From the NCBI GenBank assembly GCA_025757745.1, contig CP107217.1, forward strand, positions 1,798,001 through 1,862,000: DNA of 64,000 bases, in the 5' to 3' direction. Numbering within the stretch: the first letter of the stretch is position 1; each line of letters opens with the position of its first letter. This document shows, piece after piece, positions 40,912 through 49,343 of the stretch. Below the pieces are notes generated by a model that saw nothing but the letters and a program-made list of their open reading frames with translations, had not been told where the DNA came from and searched no databases. Position numbers and translations under genes: made by a program. Origin of the DNA: Coriobacteriaceae bacterium. Its GTDB lineage: Bacteria > Actinomycetota > Coriobacteriia > Coriobacteriales > Coriobacteriaceae.

Positions 40912-42429
40912 CTAGGCGTCGTACGCCGCAAGGGTGCGCTTGAGAATCAAACCGTCGCGCTCACAAGGCTCGGGTCCGTTCTTGCGCAGCATACACTCTT
41001 CCTCGCCCTTACCGGTCACGATGACCACGGCAGGACGGACAGTTTCGCGCACGGCAGTCTCGATAGCGGCAACGCGATCAGTCACGATTTGCCAGTTATC
41101 ATTTCCCTGCGCTTGAACGTTGCGCGCGATCTCGGCGCAGATGTCCTCGACATCCTCGGGGCCGGGGTCATCCTCGGTAATCACGATTCGGTCGGCATAC
41201 TTGCCAGCGGCGATGCCCATCGTGGTGCGTCGATCGACACCCTTACCGCCCGTAGCGCCAAATACAACCGCCAGCTCGCGCTCGGGATAGTTCTCGCGCA
41301 AGTCGCGCAGGAGTGTCTCGAGGCTCATGCCGTTATGTGCAAAATCGACGATGCCCAGGATTTTGCCCGATACGGACGGATAGAGCTCCATACGACCGGG
41401 AACGAAGACGCCCTCAAAGCCATGGACGATACCCTCTTCGGAAATGCCCAGGGCCTCGGCGCAGGCAATAGCGGCAAGCGCGTTGGACACATTGAACTTA
41501 ACCGGCGTGGGAATCACAATGTCACGCGTAAAACGGGGCGTGCGCACCGTTGCCACCACGCCGCAGTCGCCATTGCGAATCGCCAGCGCAAGCACGTCGG
41601 CACGCTCGTCGGTCAGGGAGAACGTCACCGTACGTTCGCAACGAGATGCCGCCTCGAGCACGCGATCGACCTTATCCATATCGAGATTGACCACGGCAAA
41701 ACGGCTCTGCAAGAAGATTTTGAGCTTGCTGGCAAAGTAATCCTCGAGCGTCGGATGCTCAATCGGCGAAATGTGATCCTCGCCGATATTGGTAAAGGCG
41801 CCGACTTCAAAGTCAATCTTGCCCGTACGCTCGTATTTGAGGCCCTGACTCGATGCCTCCATAACCAGCCACGGGGCACCCGCCTCCGCAGCATGCGCGA
41901 TGCGAGACTGCAGCAGGAAGGATTCGGGGGTCGTCAGCTTGGAAGGGCCCGTCTCGATGCCGTCGTCGAACTCAATGCCCGTATTAAGAGCGGGTCGATG
42001 ACAGCCCGTAAGCTTGGCCTCGTTGGCGAGGATGCCGCGCAGATAAAAGCTGCAGGTCGACTTGCCCTTGGTGCCTGTAAAGGCGCAGACCTTCACCTTA
42101 CCCGACGGGTGCCCATAAAAGGCATCTGCCACCACGGCGAGCGTGCGACGAATATCGCTCACAATCACCGCGGGAAGATCAACATCGTAATCGACCTCGG
42201 AAACGTAGGCCACGGCGCCATCGGCGATTGCCGAAAGCAGGTACTCGCGCTTAAACGCACGGCCCTTGCAGACAAACAACGTGCCCGGACGCACCTGGCG
42301 CGAGTCATCAGTCGCAAACTCAATGCGCTGGTCGCACGAAGCGCTCGGTCTGGAAACAACAAGGTCATCTTCCTCGAGCAACTCTATATAGCGCATCAGA
42401 GTTAGCTTCTCTTGTGTCGGACTCGACAT
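40912..42429 (-). CDS. murE: MurE-family Mur ligase
   Basis: 505 residues from ATG 42429 (AGAGAGGTCTTTGT upstream). N-terminal UDP-binding domain (ATDDSRQVRPGTLFVCKGRA), central ATP domain with CAFTGTKGKSTCSFYLRGIL (P-loop at 119-125) and VMEASSQGLKYERTG, and the C-terminal domain with VDFAHNGMSLETLL and FGATGGKGVDRRT. Where MurE enzymes adding diaminopimelate carry DNPR, this reads EDDPGPEDVED, so another third amino acid such as Lys or Orn is likely, or another substrate. It is outside a division-cell wall cluster. Confidence 0.85.
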   Translation of the reverse strand: MSSPTQEKLTLMRYIELLEEDDLVVSRPSASCDQRIEFATDDSRQVRPGTLFVCKGRAFKREYLLSAIADGAVAYVSEVDYDVDLPAVIVSDIRRTLAVVADAFYGHPSGKVKVCAFTGTKGKSTCSFYLRGILANEAKLTGCHRPALNTGIEFDDGIETGPSKLTTPESFLLQSRIAHAAEAGAPWLVMEASSQGLKYERTGKIDFEVGAFTNIGEDHISPIEHPTLEDYFASKLKIFLQSRFAVVNLDMDKVDRVLEAASRCERTVTFSLTDERADVLALAIRNGDCGVVATVRTPRFTRDIVIPTPVKFNVSNALAAIACAEALGISEEGIVHGFEGVFVPGRMELYPSVSGKILGIVDFAHNGMSLETLLRDLRENYPERELAVVFGATGGKGVDRRTTMGIAAGKYADRIVITEDDPGPEDVEDICAEIARNVQAQGNDNWQIVTDRVAAIETAVRETVRPAVVIVTGKGEEECMLRKNGPEPCERDGLILKRTLAAYDA

Positions 42430-42597
42430 ACAAAGACCTCTCTCGCTAAATTCAGCCTTAAAGGGCAGAAGACGTCCCGCGGCAGAAACGATGAAACATT
42501 CTGTATTATCAACCATCCTAATATGCCACCTGACCTTACGCGCATCACAGCCTTCTAAAAAATTGCATGGACTGTGCCGTGGTCTAATAAATGGCAA

Positions 42598-42828
42598 CGG
42601 TGTTCACCCCGTGTAAAAACAAGGAAATCTGGGTGCTGTTCTTTAACATAGCGTTCGCAACCACGGCCCGCCGCTTCGTCTGAAGATCGGGACGTGGTTT
42701 TTTCGGTTCGCTCGGCGCTTATGCCCTATCACGAAACAAAAGATTGGCATGATAGTAAAGATTATTTGACATCAGCTGCCACAATCCTTGCGGCAGTACA
42801 CCTGAGCCGTCAGCAGAAAGGATCTTGC
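42598..42828 (+). promoter_or_regulatory. Long leader of asnB with attenuator-like hairpin
   Basis: A candidate -10 box TAATAA near 42585 is followed by about 235 bases of untranslated leader. At 42659-42702 AACCACG and CGTGGTT enclose CCCG/CGGG and end in TTTTTT, a terminator well before the gene. A second small hairpin (CTGCC/GGCAG, about 42778-42794) precedes the ribosome site. This layout suggests attenuation; no known aptamer class was recognised. Confidence 0.5.
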
Positions 42829-44697
42829 ATGTGCGGTTTTGTCGGTTTTACCGGTACAGATGAACAGAGTGAGCTGGTTCTCACGGCCATGATGAATCGC
42901 ATCATCCACCGTGGTCCCGATATGGGCGGCCAGCATATCGTCGACAACGTTGCCTTTGGCTTCCGTCGTCTTTCGATTCTCGATCTTTCCGAAGCTGGAG
43001 CCCAGCCCATGTCGAGCGACGACGGCAAGGTCACGATTGTCTTCAACGGAGAGATCTACAACTTCCAGGAGCTTCGCGCCGAGCTGGAGGCGGCCGGCTA
43101 CGCCTTCCACTGCAACGCTGATACCGAAGTCCTGGTACACGGTTACGAGGAGTGGGGCGAGGACCTGGTCAACCGTCTGCGCGGCATGTACGCGTTCGTG
43201 ATTCACGACCAGAACAAGAACAAACTCTTTGGTGCTCGTGACATCTTTGGTATCAAGCCGTTCTATTACTACCAGGCATCCGATGGCTCGCTGCTGTTTG
43301 GCTCCGAGATCAAGAGCTTCCTGGACCATCCCAAGTTTGAGAAGGCTGTCAACCACGACGCGCTGCGCCCCTACCTGACGCTGCAATTCCCCGCCACGGA
43401 GGAGACCTTCTTTAAGGGCGTGTTCAAGCTTGCCCCGGCGCATTGCTTTACGTATGACCTGACGACCAACACCATGGACATCAAGCGTTACTGGAGCTGT
43501 GACTTCACCGACGACAACTCCAAGACCTTCGAGGAGTACGTGGACGAGTGCGACAAGGTCGTGCACGAAAGCGTCGCTGCGCACCGAATCGCCGATGTTA
43601 AGGTGGGCTCGTTCCTTTCTGGCGGTGTGGACTCCAGCTACATTGCCGCCTGTCTCATGCCCGACACCACGTATTCTGTCGGCTTCGATTACAAGAACTT
43701 CAACGAGACCAACTACGCCGCCGAGCTTTCCGACAAGCTGGGCATCAAGAACGTGCGCAAGATGATTACCGCCGACGAGTTCTTTGATGCACTGCCCGAT
43801 ATCCAGTACCACATGGACGAGCCGCAATCGAACCTGTCCAGCGTGCCGCTGTACTATCTGGCGCAGATGGCTTCCAAGGAGGTCACCGTCGTCCTTTCGG
43901 GCGAGGGTGCCGACGAGCTGTTTGCCGGCTATGAGTGGTACGAGGACACCCCCGAGATGCGTACCTTTAAGAAACGCGTGCCGCTCGGCGTACGTCACGC
44001 CCTGGGCTCACTCGTTCAGCATCTCCCCTACTTTAAGGGACACAACTTCCTGACGAAATGCGCCGAGGTTCCCGAGCGCTGGTATGTGGGTCAGGCAAAG
44101 GTGTTCGATCCCTCCGAAGTCGACGAGGTGCTCAAGCCCGCTTATAACACCGGCAAGAACGCCGCCGAGATGTGCGCCGAGTACTACAAGCAGGTTCCCG
44201 ACTGCTGCGAGCTTTCCAAGAAACAGTATCTGGATATGAACATGTGGCTGCCGGGTGACATTCTGCTCAAGGCCGACAAGATGTGCATGGCGCATTCTCT
44301 GGAGCTCCGCGTTCCGTTCCTGGACAAGAAGGTCATGGAGTTTGCCGAGCACATTCCCGCCAACTACCGTGTTAACGAAGAAGGCTGCAAGCTCGTTCTG
44401 CGTCACGCTGCCAACCGCACGCTGCCCGACGAGTGGGCAACGCGCAAGAAGGTGGGCTTCCCCGTACCGGTCAAGTTCTGGCTGCGCGAGCAAAAGTATT
44501 ACGACTACGTAAAGGAATACTTCACCGCGCCGTGGGCTGCTGATTTCTTTGACACCGATGCGCTCATGAAACTGCTCGACGATCACTTTAAGGGTCGCGC
44601 GCTCAACCAGCGCAAGATCTATACCACGCTGACGTTCCTCATTTGGTACAAGCGCTTCTTTATCGACGAGGACAAGGGCGCTAAAGTCGCCGCTTAG
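42829..44697 (+). CDS. asnB: Asparagine synthetase (glutamine-hydrolysing)
   Basis: 622 residues from ATG 42829, giving the required N-terminal nucleophile Cys2 (MCGFVGFTG). The glutaminase domain has RRLSILDLS and NGEIYNFQELR; the synthetase domain has the PP-loop SGGVDSS at 264-270 and LSGEGADELFAGYEW. It makes asparagine from aspartate with glutamine as donor. A longer in-frame start at 42694 would bury the catalytic Cys and is rejected. Single gene with an unusual leader. Confidence 0.96.
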   Translation: MCGFVGFTGTDEQSELVLTAMMNRIIHRGPDMGGQHIVDNVAFGFRRLSILDLSEAGAQPMSSDDGKVTIVFNGEIYNFQELRAELEAAGYAFHCNADTEVLVHGYEEWGEDLVNRLRGMYAFVIHDQNKNKLFGARDIFGIKPFYYYQASDGSLLFGSEIKSFLDHPKFEKAVNHDALRPYLTLQFPATEETFFKGVFKLAPAHCFTYDLTTNTMDIKRYWSCDFTDDNSKTFEEYVDECDKVVHESVAAHRIADVKVGSFLSGGVDSSYIAACLMPDTTYSVGFDYKNFNETNYAAELSDKLGIKNVRKMITADEFFDALPDIQYHMDEPQSNLSSVPLYYLAQMASKEVTVVLSGEGADELFAGYEWYEDTPEMRTFKKRVPLGVRHALGSLVQHLPYFKGHNFLTKCAEVPERWYVGQAKVFDPSEVDEVLKPAYNTGKNAAEMCAEYYKQVPDCCELSKKQYLDMNMWLPGDILLKADKMCMAHSLELRVPFLDKKVMEFAEHIPANYRVNEEGCKLVLRHAANRTLPDEWATRKKVGFPVPVKFWLREQKYYDYVKEYFTAPWAADFFDTDALMKLLDDHFKGRALNQRKIYTTLTFLIWYKRFFIDEDKGAKVAA

Positions 44698-44754
44698 TTT
44701 TCGTTATGAATTAGCGGTGAACCACGCAGGGTTTCCGCTATACTCAATCTCTGC

Positions 44755-44830
44755 GGGCGATTGGCGCAACGGTTAGCGCAGGTGCTTTACACGCACAAGG
44801 CTGGGGGTTCGAATCCCTCATCGCCCACCA
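44755..44830 (+). tRNA. tRNA-Val (anticodon TAC)
   Basis: Cloverleaf with acceptor GGGCGAT/ATCGCCC, D-arm GCGCAACGGTTAGCGC, anticodon stem GTGC with loop TTTACAC, T-arm GGGGGTTCGAATCCCTC, and encoded CCA. The -10 box TATACT lies 12 bases upstream. Its 3' end is part of a tandem duplication described next. Confidence 0.93.
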
Positions 44831-45160
44831 CTGATTTGTTAGGCTCCCAGCTATGGGGGCCTTTCTTTTTTGGGCCCATCGCAGAGGGATTCGAACCCGA
44901 CAGGGTGCGGAGCTGAGGAAACGCGAAGCGTTTTCCAGCGCAGCACGCGAGGAGCGGAGCGACGAAGCGGGGCGCGGACGGCGCCAGCCGCACGCGGACA
45001 TCCCTCATCGCCCGCCATTGAATTGATAGGCCCCCAGCGATGGAGGCCTTTCTTTTTTGGGCCGGTGCATGGGATTCGAACCCGCAAGAGTGCGGAGCTG
45101 AGGAAACGCGAAGCGTTTTCCAGCGCAGCACGCGAGGAGCGGAGCGACGAAGCGGGGCTC
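44814..45160 (+). repeat. Tandem ~186-bp repeat starting in the tRNA-Val 3' end
   Basis: The segment beginning TCCCTCATCGCCCACCA in the tRNA and running through AGGCTCCCAGCTATGGGGGC, a TTTCTTTTTTGGG tract, a reversed T-arm-like ATTCGAACCCG and a REP-like block (GGAAACGCGAAGCGTTTTCC hairpin, GGAGCGGAGCGACGAAGCGG) is repeated after 185-187 bp. The second copy carries TCCCTCATCGCCCGCCA at 45001. The block between about 44905 and 44974 is identical in both copies. Confidence 0.8.
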
Positions 45161-45189
45161 GGGCGGCGAAATGGACCCTTGGCGAATAC

Positions 45190-45413
45190 CCGTGTGCAAA
45201 AAATGCCAAATATGAGTACTGCTACCTTTTTAGTAGCAGCGTTTTCGAAGTCATAAAAGGCAAATCCGGCATTAGAACGACGATCGATAGTCCAGTTAAG
45301 CCAATTTGCCAACTACAAAACTGGACATATGTGGCCCAACTCATCTAAAAGTGCCTAATTTATATGTTACGAAGTTAGTGCCCGTACTCATATTTGCCAC
45401 TTTTTGCACACGG
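45190..45413. mobile_element. MITE-like element with 30-bp terminal inverted repeats
   Basis: Ends at 45190-45219 (CCGTGTGCAAAAAATGCC...) and 45384-45413 (...TTTTTGCACACGG) are inverted repeats matching 28 of 30 bases. The 224-bp element is clearly richer in A+T than its surroundings, codes for nothing evident, and has an internal hairpin CTGCTAC/GTAGCAG. No target duplication is obvious. Size and structure fit a miniature inverted-repeat transposable element. Confidence 0.65.
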
Positions 45414-45445
45414 CCTATCCCAGCCATGGTAAATCGATAGCAAAA

Positions 45446-45501
45446 CGGGCTCCAGACCGCTGAATCGTGCCGCATATGGCACGTCCGCAGTCCGGAACCC
45501 G
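45446..45501. repeat. Multi-tier hairpin after argD
   Basis: Outer arms CGGGCTCCAGACCGC and GCAGTCCGGAACCCG pair at 12 of 15 positions, with an inner CGTGCC/GGCACG stem. It lies 26 bp past the argD stop and lacks a U-run. Confidence 0.6.
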
Positions 45502-45526
45502 GTCCAAATTAAGTTATTGCGCCGTG

Positions 45527-46810
45527 TTAGGCCAAAACACCCGCCAGGATCTCGATCAGGTTGTCCACGTCGGCCTCTTCGCACACGAGCGGCGGAAGGA
45601 AGCGCAGCGTATGTGCGCCTGTAGCGTTGATCACGGCACCAGCCCCCAATGCACGGGCCACGACGTCGTGTGCATCACCCGCGGCAGCATCCAAATCGCA
45701 GCCGAGCATCAGGCCGCGACCACGCACCTCTACCACATGCGGAAGCTTAGCCAGCGCCTGCTCCATATAGGCGCCAACCTTGGCAGCATGCTCGGCATAA
45801 TCGCCGTGCACAAGCGCGGAGAGCGTCGCGGCACACGCCGCGATGGCCAAGCAGCTGCCACCGAAGGTCGAACCATGATCGCCGGGCTTAAAGACGTCGG
45901 CGATTTCCTTCTTTGCCACCACGGCACCCATAGGCACACCGTCGGCAATGCCCTTGGCAAGGCTCATGATGTCGGGCTCCACGCCATAGGTCTGGAACGC
46001 AAACGGCTTACCCGTACGAAAGATTCCGCACTGGACCTCGTCGGCAATAAGCACGGCACCCACCTCGTGCGCCAAGTCGCGCGCCGTAGCCATAAACTCC
46101 TCGGTCATGGGGTGCACACCGCTCTCGCCCTGAATCGGCTCGAGCATCACGGCGCAAATTTCACTGCCCAACTGCTTAAAAATTGCACGCAGTTCATCTA
46201 CATCGTTGGGTGTGCAGGCCACAAAGCCACCCGGCAGCGGACGGAAACTGTCCTGTAGCCAATCCTGCATGGTGGCGGCAATGGTCTCGAGCGTACGGCC
46301 GTGGAAGCCGCCACGCATGCATACGATGGTGTTGCCGCCGTTACCAGCACGCTTGGCGTACAGACGCGCAAGCTTCATCGAGCCCTCGTTGGCTTCGGCA
46401 CCAGAATTGGCAAAGAACGTCTCCCACACCTGCTCGTCCGCAGCCGGGGCACCGAGCGCAGCGGCCGTGGTCTCATCGCCGGCGACAATGGCATCGGCCA
46501 GCACGCACGCACCATCTACGTCGTCGTTGGCAAGCTTGGACAGCAGCGCCGCGACCTGTCCACGCCGCTCGATGTAGAAGTAGTTAGACACATGCAGAAG
46601 CTTTTTGGTCTGAGCCTCGAGCGCCGACAGCACTGCCGGGTTGCCGTGGCCCAGGCTGCACACGCCGATGCCGGCAAGAAAATCGAGGTATTCGCGGCCA
46701 TCGTCGCCGGTGAGCTTCATGCCGCGGCCTTCGACAAACTCGACCGGAGAGCGACCGAAGGTGTGCATGACGTAGTAGGATTCGAGCGATTGTTGTGCTG
46801 CAAGTGACAT
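45527..46810 (-). CDS. argD: Acetylornithine aminotransferase
   Basis: 427 residues from ATG 46810 with GAAAGG upstream. Class III aminotransferase motifs: FFANSGAEANEGSMKLARLY, GGFHGRTLETIA, LIADEVQCGIFRTGKPFAFQ and the PLP lysine in MSLAKGIADGVPMGAV. A 27-residue insertion around DEQVW is moderately unusual. It makes N-acetylornithine in arginine synthesis and is the last gene of argCJBD. Confidence 0.94.
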   Translation of the reverse strand: MSLAAQQSLESYYVMHTFGRSPVEFVEGRGMKLTGDDGREYLDFLAGIGVCSLGHGNPAVLSALEAQTKKLLHVSNYFYIERRGQVAALLSKLANDDVDGACVLADAIVAGDETTAAALGAPAADEQVWETFFANSGAEANEGSMKLARLYAKRAGNGGNTIVCMRGGFHGRTLETIAATMQDWLQDSFRPLPGGFVACTPNDVDELRAIFKQLGSEICAVMLEPIQGESGVHPMTEEFMATARDLAHEVGAVLIADEVQCGIFRTGKPFAFQTYGVEPDIMSLAKGIADGVPMGAVVAKKEIADVFKPGDHGSTFGGSCLAIAACAATLSALVHGDYAEHAAKVGAYMEQALAKLPHVVEVRGRGLMLGCDLDAAAGDAHDVVARALGAGAVINATGAHTLRFLPPLVCEEADVDNLIEILAGVLA

Positions 46811-46878
46811 GAGATACCTTTCGTTAAGCGCCAAGTAGCGCGGAGTTTGGGCGTAATGGCGTAGCAATTTTGAGCCGG

Positions 46879-47859
46879 CTAGACCGTTTGAAGCTTCTCG
46901 ACCTCGTCGAGATTCTCGGTCAGGCGCGCCGCAAAGGTCGAAAGCGGGTGCGGGTGCGTATCGAACTCGTAGGCCGTCTCGGTAGAATGGATCACGGTGC
47001 CGACGCCGGCATCGGTCAACAGCTCAAGCAGCAGCGAATGCGGCGTGGTACCGTTAATGATATGGGCGCGGAACACGCCACCGGCAAGCGCGTCGACGGC
47101 CGCACGTAGCTTGGGAATCATGCCCTTATCGACCTCGCCACCGTAGAGCATCTCGTTAACCTCGTCGAGCGTTAGGTTAGAGATAAGCGAATCCTTATCG
47201 CTAAAGTCCTTGTACAGGCCATCGACGTCGGTCAAAAAGATCGCCTTATGCGCGTGAAGCGCTGCCGCGACGGCACCGGCGGCGGTATCGGCATTGATGT
47301 TGAAGAAACCGCCGTCCTCCCCCGCCGCGACGGTAGCGATGACGGGGATGTACTCGCTATCGAGCAAACGCTCGATATAGTCCGTGTTGACGTTCGTCAC
47401 TTTGCCCACGCGACCGAGCTCGGGGTCGAGCGGCTCGGCGATGAGCGTGCCGGCATCGCTGCCCGACACGCCCACGGCCAGGTTGCCGTGGTGGTTGATA
47501 GCAGCAACCAGCTCCTGGTTAACCTTGCCGCCCAGCACCTCGCGCACGATATCCATAGTCGCCGGCGTAGTCACGCGCTGGCCGTTCTTAAACTCGACGG
47601 GAATATCGTAATGGCTCAACGCCTCGTTGATGGCCTTGCCGCCGCCATGCACGATGACGGGGCGCATGCCGATAATCTTGAGCAAAACGATGTCGCTCAT
47701 CACGTCGCGGCGCAGTTGCTCATCGACCATGGCGGCTCCGCCATATTTGATAACGACCGTCTTGCCGGTCAGGTTTTTAATCCACGGCAGCGCTTCGAAC
47801 AGCAGCTGCGCGGTTGCTTCGTTGGATTCGCTCGAACGACAGTCGCGTGCGAATTTCAT
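46879..47859 (-). CDS. argB: Acetylglutamate kinase
   Basis: 326 residues from ATG 47859 (GAGG spaced six bases). Amino-acid kinase fold: KTVVIKYGGAAM with the phosphate-binding Lys and Gly-Gly, PVIVHGGGKAINEAL with the acetylglutamate site, and FLTDVDGLY and MIPKLRAAVDALAGGV. The N-terminal about 20-residue extension (FEALPWIKNL helix) is typical of arginine-sensitive hexameric enzymes, so feedback inhibition is likely. Confidence 0.95.
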   Translation of the reverse strand: MKFARDCRSSESNEATAQLLFEALPWIKNLTGKTVVIKYGGAAMVDEQLRRDVMSDIVLLKIIGMRPVIVHGGGKAINEALSHYDIPVEFKNGQRVTTPATMDIVREVLGGKVNQELVAAINHHGNLAVGVSGSDAGTLIAEPLDPELGRVGKVTNVNTDYIERLLDSEYIPVIATVAAGEDGGFFNINADTAAGAVAAALHAHKAIFLTDVDGLYKDFSDKDSLISNLTLDEVNEMLYGGEVDKGMIPKLRAAVDALAGGVFRAHIINGTTPHSLLLELLTDAGVGTVIHSTETAYEFDTHPHPLSTFAARLTENLDEVEKLQTV

Positions 47860-47939
47860 AATCTGCCTCATCTTTCGTATCGTTATCACGCCGTGCTTCG
47901 CTGTCCGCAATGCGGCAAGATGCGCAGCGTGCCTGGAAT

Positions 47940-49208
47940 CTAGGAACGGTAGTCGCCGTTGATGGAGATGTACTCGTGCGTGAGGTCGCAGGTCCACACG
48001 GTCGTTGCCGCGTCGCCTGCACCCAGGTCGGCCGAGATCACGATCTCGGACGCCTCAAAACGTCGCAGAGCCTCGTCCTCGTCAAAGGGAACAGTCAGAC
48101 CGTCGCGGCAGACCGGCATGCCCATCATGTCGATGGAAACGTCTTCCTGATGAAACTTCACGCCGCACTTGCCGAGCGCCATGGCGACGCGGCCCCAGTT
48201 GCAGTCGTGACCGGCGATGCAGGTCTTGACGAGCGGCGAGTTGGCGACGGCACGGGCGGCGATATCGGCTTCCTCGTCGGTGGCGGCGCCGGTAACGTTA
48301 ACCGTCACGAGCTTTGACGCGCCCTCGCCATCGGCCGCGATGTTGCGCGCCAGGCTCTCGCACACCTCGTGCACGGCAAAGGACAGTTCGTCAAAGGCAT
48401 CAGTGCCCTCGACGATAGCCTCGGTATCAGCGGCAGCAGCGCCAGAAGCAAGCACGATGCAGGTGTCGTTGGTCGAGGTATCGGAATCGACCGTCACCTT
48501 ATTAAAGGTCTGCTTAGCGATCGAGAGCAGTAGGGTGTGGAGCGCCTCCGGCTCGACGGGGGCATCGGTAGTAATGACCGCGATCATGGTAGCCATATTG
48601 GGCATGATCATGCCCGAGCCCTTGCACATGCCGCCCACCGTATAAGCGTTGCCCGCATGGCCCGCAGCCTCGCTGCGATAGCGAACGGCATACTCCTTGG
48701 AATGCGTATCGGTCGTCATGATGGCACGGGCCGCATCGGCACCGCCATGGGCAGAGAGCGCCTCGTAGGCGGACGGGACGGCTGCCTCAAACGTGTCGAT
48801 CGGCAAAATCTGTCCGATCACACCCGTCGAGGCAACCAGGATCTGCTGGGGCTCGCAGCCAATAACCTGCGAGGCGATGTTGCACGTCTCGCGCGCGCAG
48901 GCTAGGCCGGTCTCGCCCGTGGCAGCGTTCGCGTTGCCGGAGTTGATTGAAACGCCGGCGATGATGCCATAGCCCTTGTCCGCACCGCCCAGGTTGGCAC
49001 GGCTCACCTGCACGGGCGCCGCGCAAAAGCGGTTGGTCGTAAACACGCCGGCGCCTGGACAGGGCTTATCGGGCACGACGAGCGCATAGTCCAAGCGCTC
49101 GGGATTCTTCCGGAATCCTGCATGGATGCCTGCGGCCTTAAAGCCGGCCGCTGCCGTAACGCCACCCTCGACGGCGCGTATCTTGATATCAATCAGGTCG
49201 GTATTCAT
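47940..49208 (-). CDS. argJ: Bifunctional ornithine acetyltransferase / N-acetylglutamate synthase
   Basis: 422 residues. The autocleavage region is visible as KGSGMIMPNMATM, where the Thr becomes the nucleophile of the beta chain. SINSGNANAATGETG and GHDCNWGRVAMALGKCGVKF are family signatures. It recycles the acetyl group between ornithine and glutamate. It sits between argC and argB in the arginine operon; 80 bp separate it from argB. Confidence 0.95.
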   Translation of the reverse strand: MNTDLIDIKIRAVEGGVTAAAGFKAAGIHAGFRKNPERLDYALVVPDKPCPGAGVFTTNRFCAAPVQVSRANLGGADKGYGIIAGVSINSGNANAATGETGLACARETCNIASQVIGCEPQQILVASTGVIGQILPIDTFEAAVPSAYEALSAHGGADAARAIMTTDTHSKEYAVRYRSEAAGHAGNAYTVGGMCKGSGMIMPNMATMIAVITTDAPVEPEALHTLLLSIAKQTFNKVTVDSDTSTNDTCIVLASGAAAADTEAIVEGTDAFDELSFAVHEVCESLARNIAADGEGASKLVTVNVTGAATDEEADIAARAVANSPLVKTCIAGHDCNWGRVAMALGKCGVKFHQEDVSIDMMGMPVCRDGLTVPFDEDEALRRFEASEIVISADLGAGDAATTVWTCDLTHEYISINGDYRS

Positions 49209-49343
49209 CGTCCCTACGACTCCTTATATCAGACAAAAAAGCGGGCATCGGCTGGCACGCCATACCGGTCACAACTACTAGACCAGCTTGAAAGCGGCGC
49301 CCAACTCGATACCCGACCACCAAATCGTTAACAATCGAATGTG

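Noticed and set aside
42598..42828. T-box riboswitch upstream of asnB
   Set aside because: No conserved TGGN antiterminator bulge or AGTA-specifier layout could be found.
42694..42828. Longer N-terminus of AsnB
   Set aside because: The catalytic Cys must be residue 2; the extra 45 residues include the leader hairpin region.
44787..45312. Open frames on the minus strand across tRNA-Val and the repeats
   Set aside because: They translate tRNA and repeat DNA (RDSNPQPCA, FVAPLLACCAGKRFAF patterns) and have no start signals.
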